Translations under genes and position numbers: made by a program | The notes under the pieces: model-generated | Seen by the model: only the letters and a program-made list of their open reading frames with translations | Database searches by the model: none | What the model was told of the DNA's origin: nothing | Part shown: positions 36,358-36,725 of the stretch, piece by piece | Layout: the number at the start of each line of letters is the position of its first letter | Numbering within the stretch: position 1 is the stretch's first letter | Virus record (IMG/VR): IMGVR_UViG_3300045999_001521 | Location: 1 to 36,725 of that record | Reading direction: 5' to 3' (one strand) | Length of the DNA stretch: 36,725 bases | From: a virus

Positions 36358-36725
36358 ATGAGTAACTCGATTTTAACCATCGACATGATCACGCGCAAGG
36401 CGCTTGAGATTCTCGAAAACAACTTGGTTCTTACACGTAACGTAAACCGTCAGTACGACGACAGCTTCGCTGTTGAAGGTGCTAAAATTGGTTCAACCCT
36501 GCGTATCCGTCTTCCAGACCGCGCACTTGTAACTGATGGCGCAGCCCTTCAGGTACAGGACGACAACGAGCAGTTCACAACTCTGACCGTTGCCAACCAG
36601 AAGCACATCGGCGTCAACTTCACGACCGCTGAATTGACCATGCAGTTGGACGACTTCGCAGAGCGTGTTCTCAAGCCACGTATCTCGCAGCTTGCTTCGA
36701 GCATCGACGCAGACGTTGCCACATC
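36358..36725 (+). CDS. Major capsid (coat) protein, 5' part
   Basis: ATG 36358, with TTTAGGATTATTTCC upstream, begins the coat gene: MSNSILTIDMITRKALEILE, then NNLVLTRNVNRQYDDSFAVE. From 36418 onward it repeats the codons that start at base 3 of the window, and it runs off the window end. Together with 1-1151 it gives the full coat protein of about 402 residues. It follows the scaffold by 15 bases. The last four bases of the window no longer match the start copy except the final one. Confidence 0.9.
   Translation, partial: MSNSILTIDMITRKALEILENNLVLTRNVNRQYDDSFAVEGAKIGSTLRIRLPDRALVTDGAALQVQDDNEQFTTLTVANQKHIGVNFTTAELTMQLDDFAERVLKPRISQLASSIDADVAT
36416..36725 (+). repeat. Terminal overlap with window start (circular map)
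   Basis: 36416-36721 corresponds to 1-306 with three substitutions (positions 9, 11 and in the GCTTT/GCTTC codon near 53), and the match ends at 36721. This shows a circular or circularly permuted genome of about 36,415 bp. Confidence 0.93.

Noticed and set aside
36416-36725. Terminal repeat as a true direct terminal repeat of a linear genome
   Set aside because: It lies inside the coat coding sequence with mismatches and an arbitrary end, as expected from a circular map cut at a random place.

Overview
This window is essentially one complete genome of a tailed phage with P22-type virion architecture (short-tailed, podovirus-like). It reads as a circle or circular permutation cut inside the major capsid gene. 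Bases 1-306 repeat almost exactly at 36416-36721, so the unit length is about 36,415 bp. The coat protein begins at 36358 and resumes at the first base of the window. I see no integrase, excisionase, tRNA, rRNA, CRISPR or IS element. I infer a strictly lytic or at least integrase-less phage of a Gram-negative bacterium; the lipoprotein, the two-membrane lysis cassette and P22-type ejection proteins point that way. Style of the small genes suggests an aquatic, probably proteobacterial host, but the host cannot be fixed from sequence alone.

Layout. (1) Rightward virion block, running through the window join: HNH nuclease, small and large terminase (25635-28058), five tiny lysine-rich proteins (28058-29088), portal (29094-31328), a fibre/spike cassette (31700-35468), scaffold (35554-36342), coat (36358 to 1151 across the join), two coat-adjacent beta-rich proteins, gp4- and gp10-like tail proteins, an unusual sulfotransferase-GNAT fusion (5427-6494), three ejection proteins (6496-10895), then the lysis genes (10898-12810: several small membrane proteins, a lipoprotein and a GH19 endolysin). 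(2) Leftward block 12807-14886: VRR-NUC nuclease, SNF2-type helicase and three small proteins. (3) Rightward replication block 14983-21163 from a sigma70-like promoter: DUF2800-type nuclease-fold protein, a probable ssDNA-binding-type protein, family A DNA polymerase, primase-helicase, closed by a strong terminator. (4) Leftward block 21315-24974 of about seventeen very small genes, nearly all coupled by ATGA, GTGA or TAATG overlaps; these look like host-takeover or accessory genes. (5) A 660-bp gene-free control region (24975-25634) between block 4 and block 1.

The control region is the richest non-coding part. It holds the leftward promoter for block 4, a perfect DnaA-box match, a tandem 9-bp iteron, seven TGTCA/TGACA pentamers, three short inverted repeats, a 14-bp palindrome, a canonical G-quadruplex motif, a long A/T tract, and a promoter whose predicted start coincides with the GTG of the HNH gene. 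I read it as a combined replication origin and early/late switch; this is inference.

The most unusual points are the control region, the sulfotransferase-GNAT fusion, twin two-span membrane proteins of which one carries an EF-hand-like loop, the row of five lysine-rich microproteins between terminase and portal, and a fibre cassette with a duplicated C-terminal tag and a broken fibre-anchor remnant.
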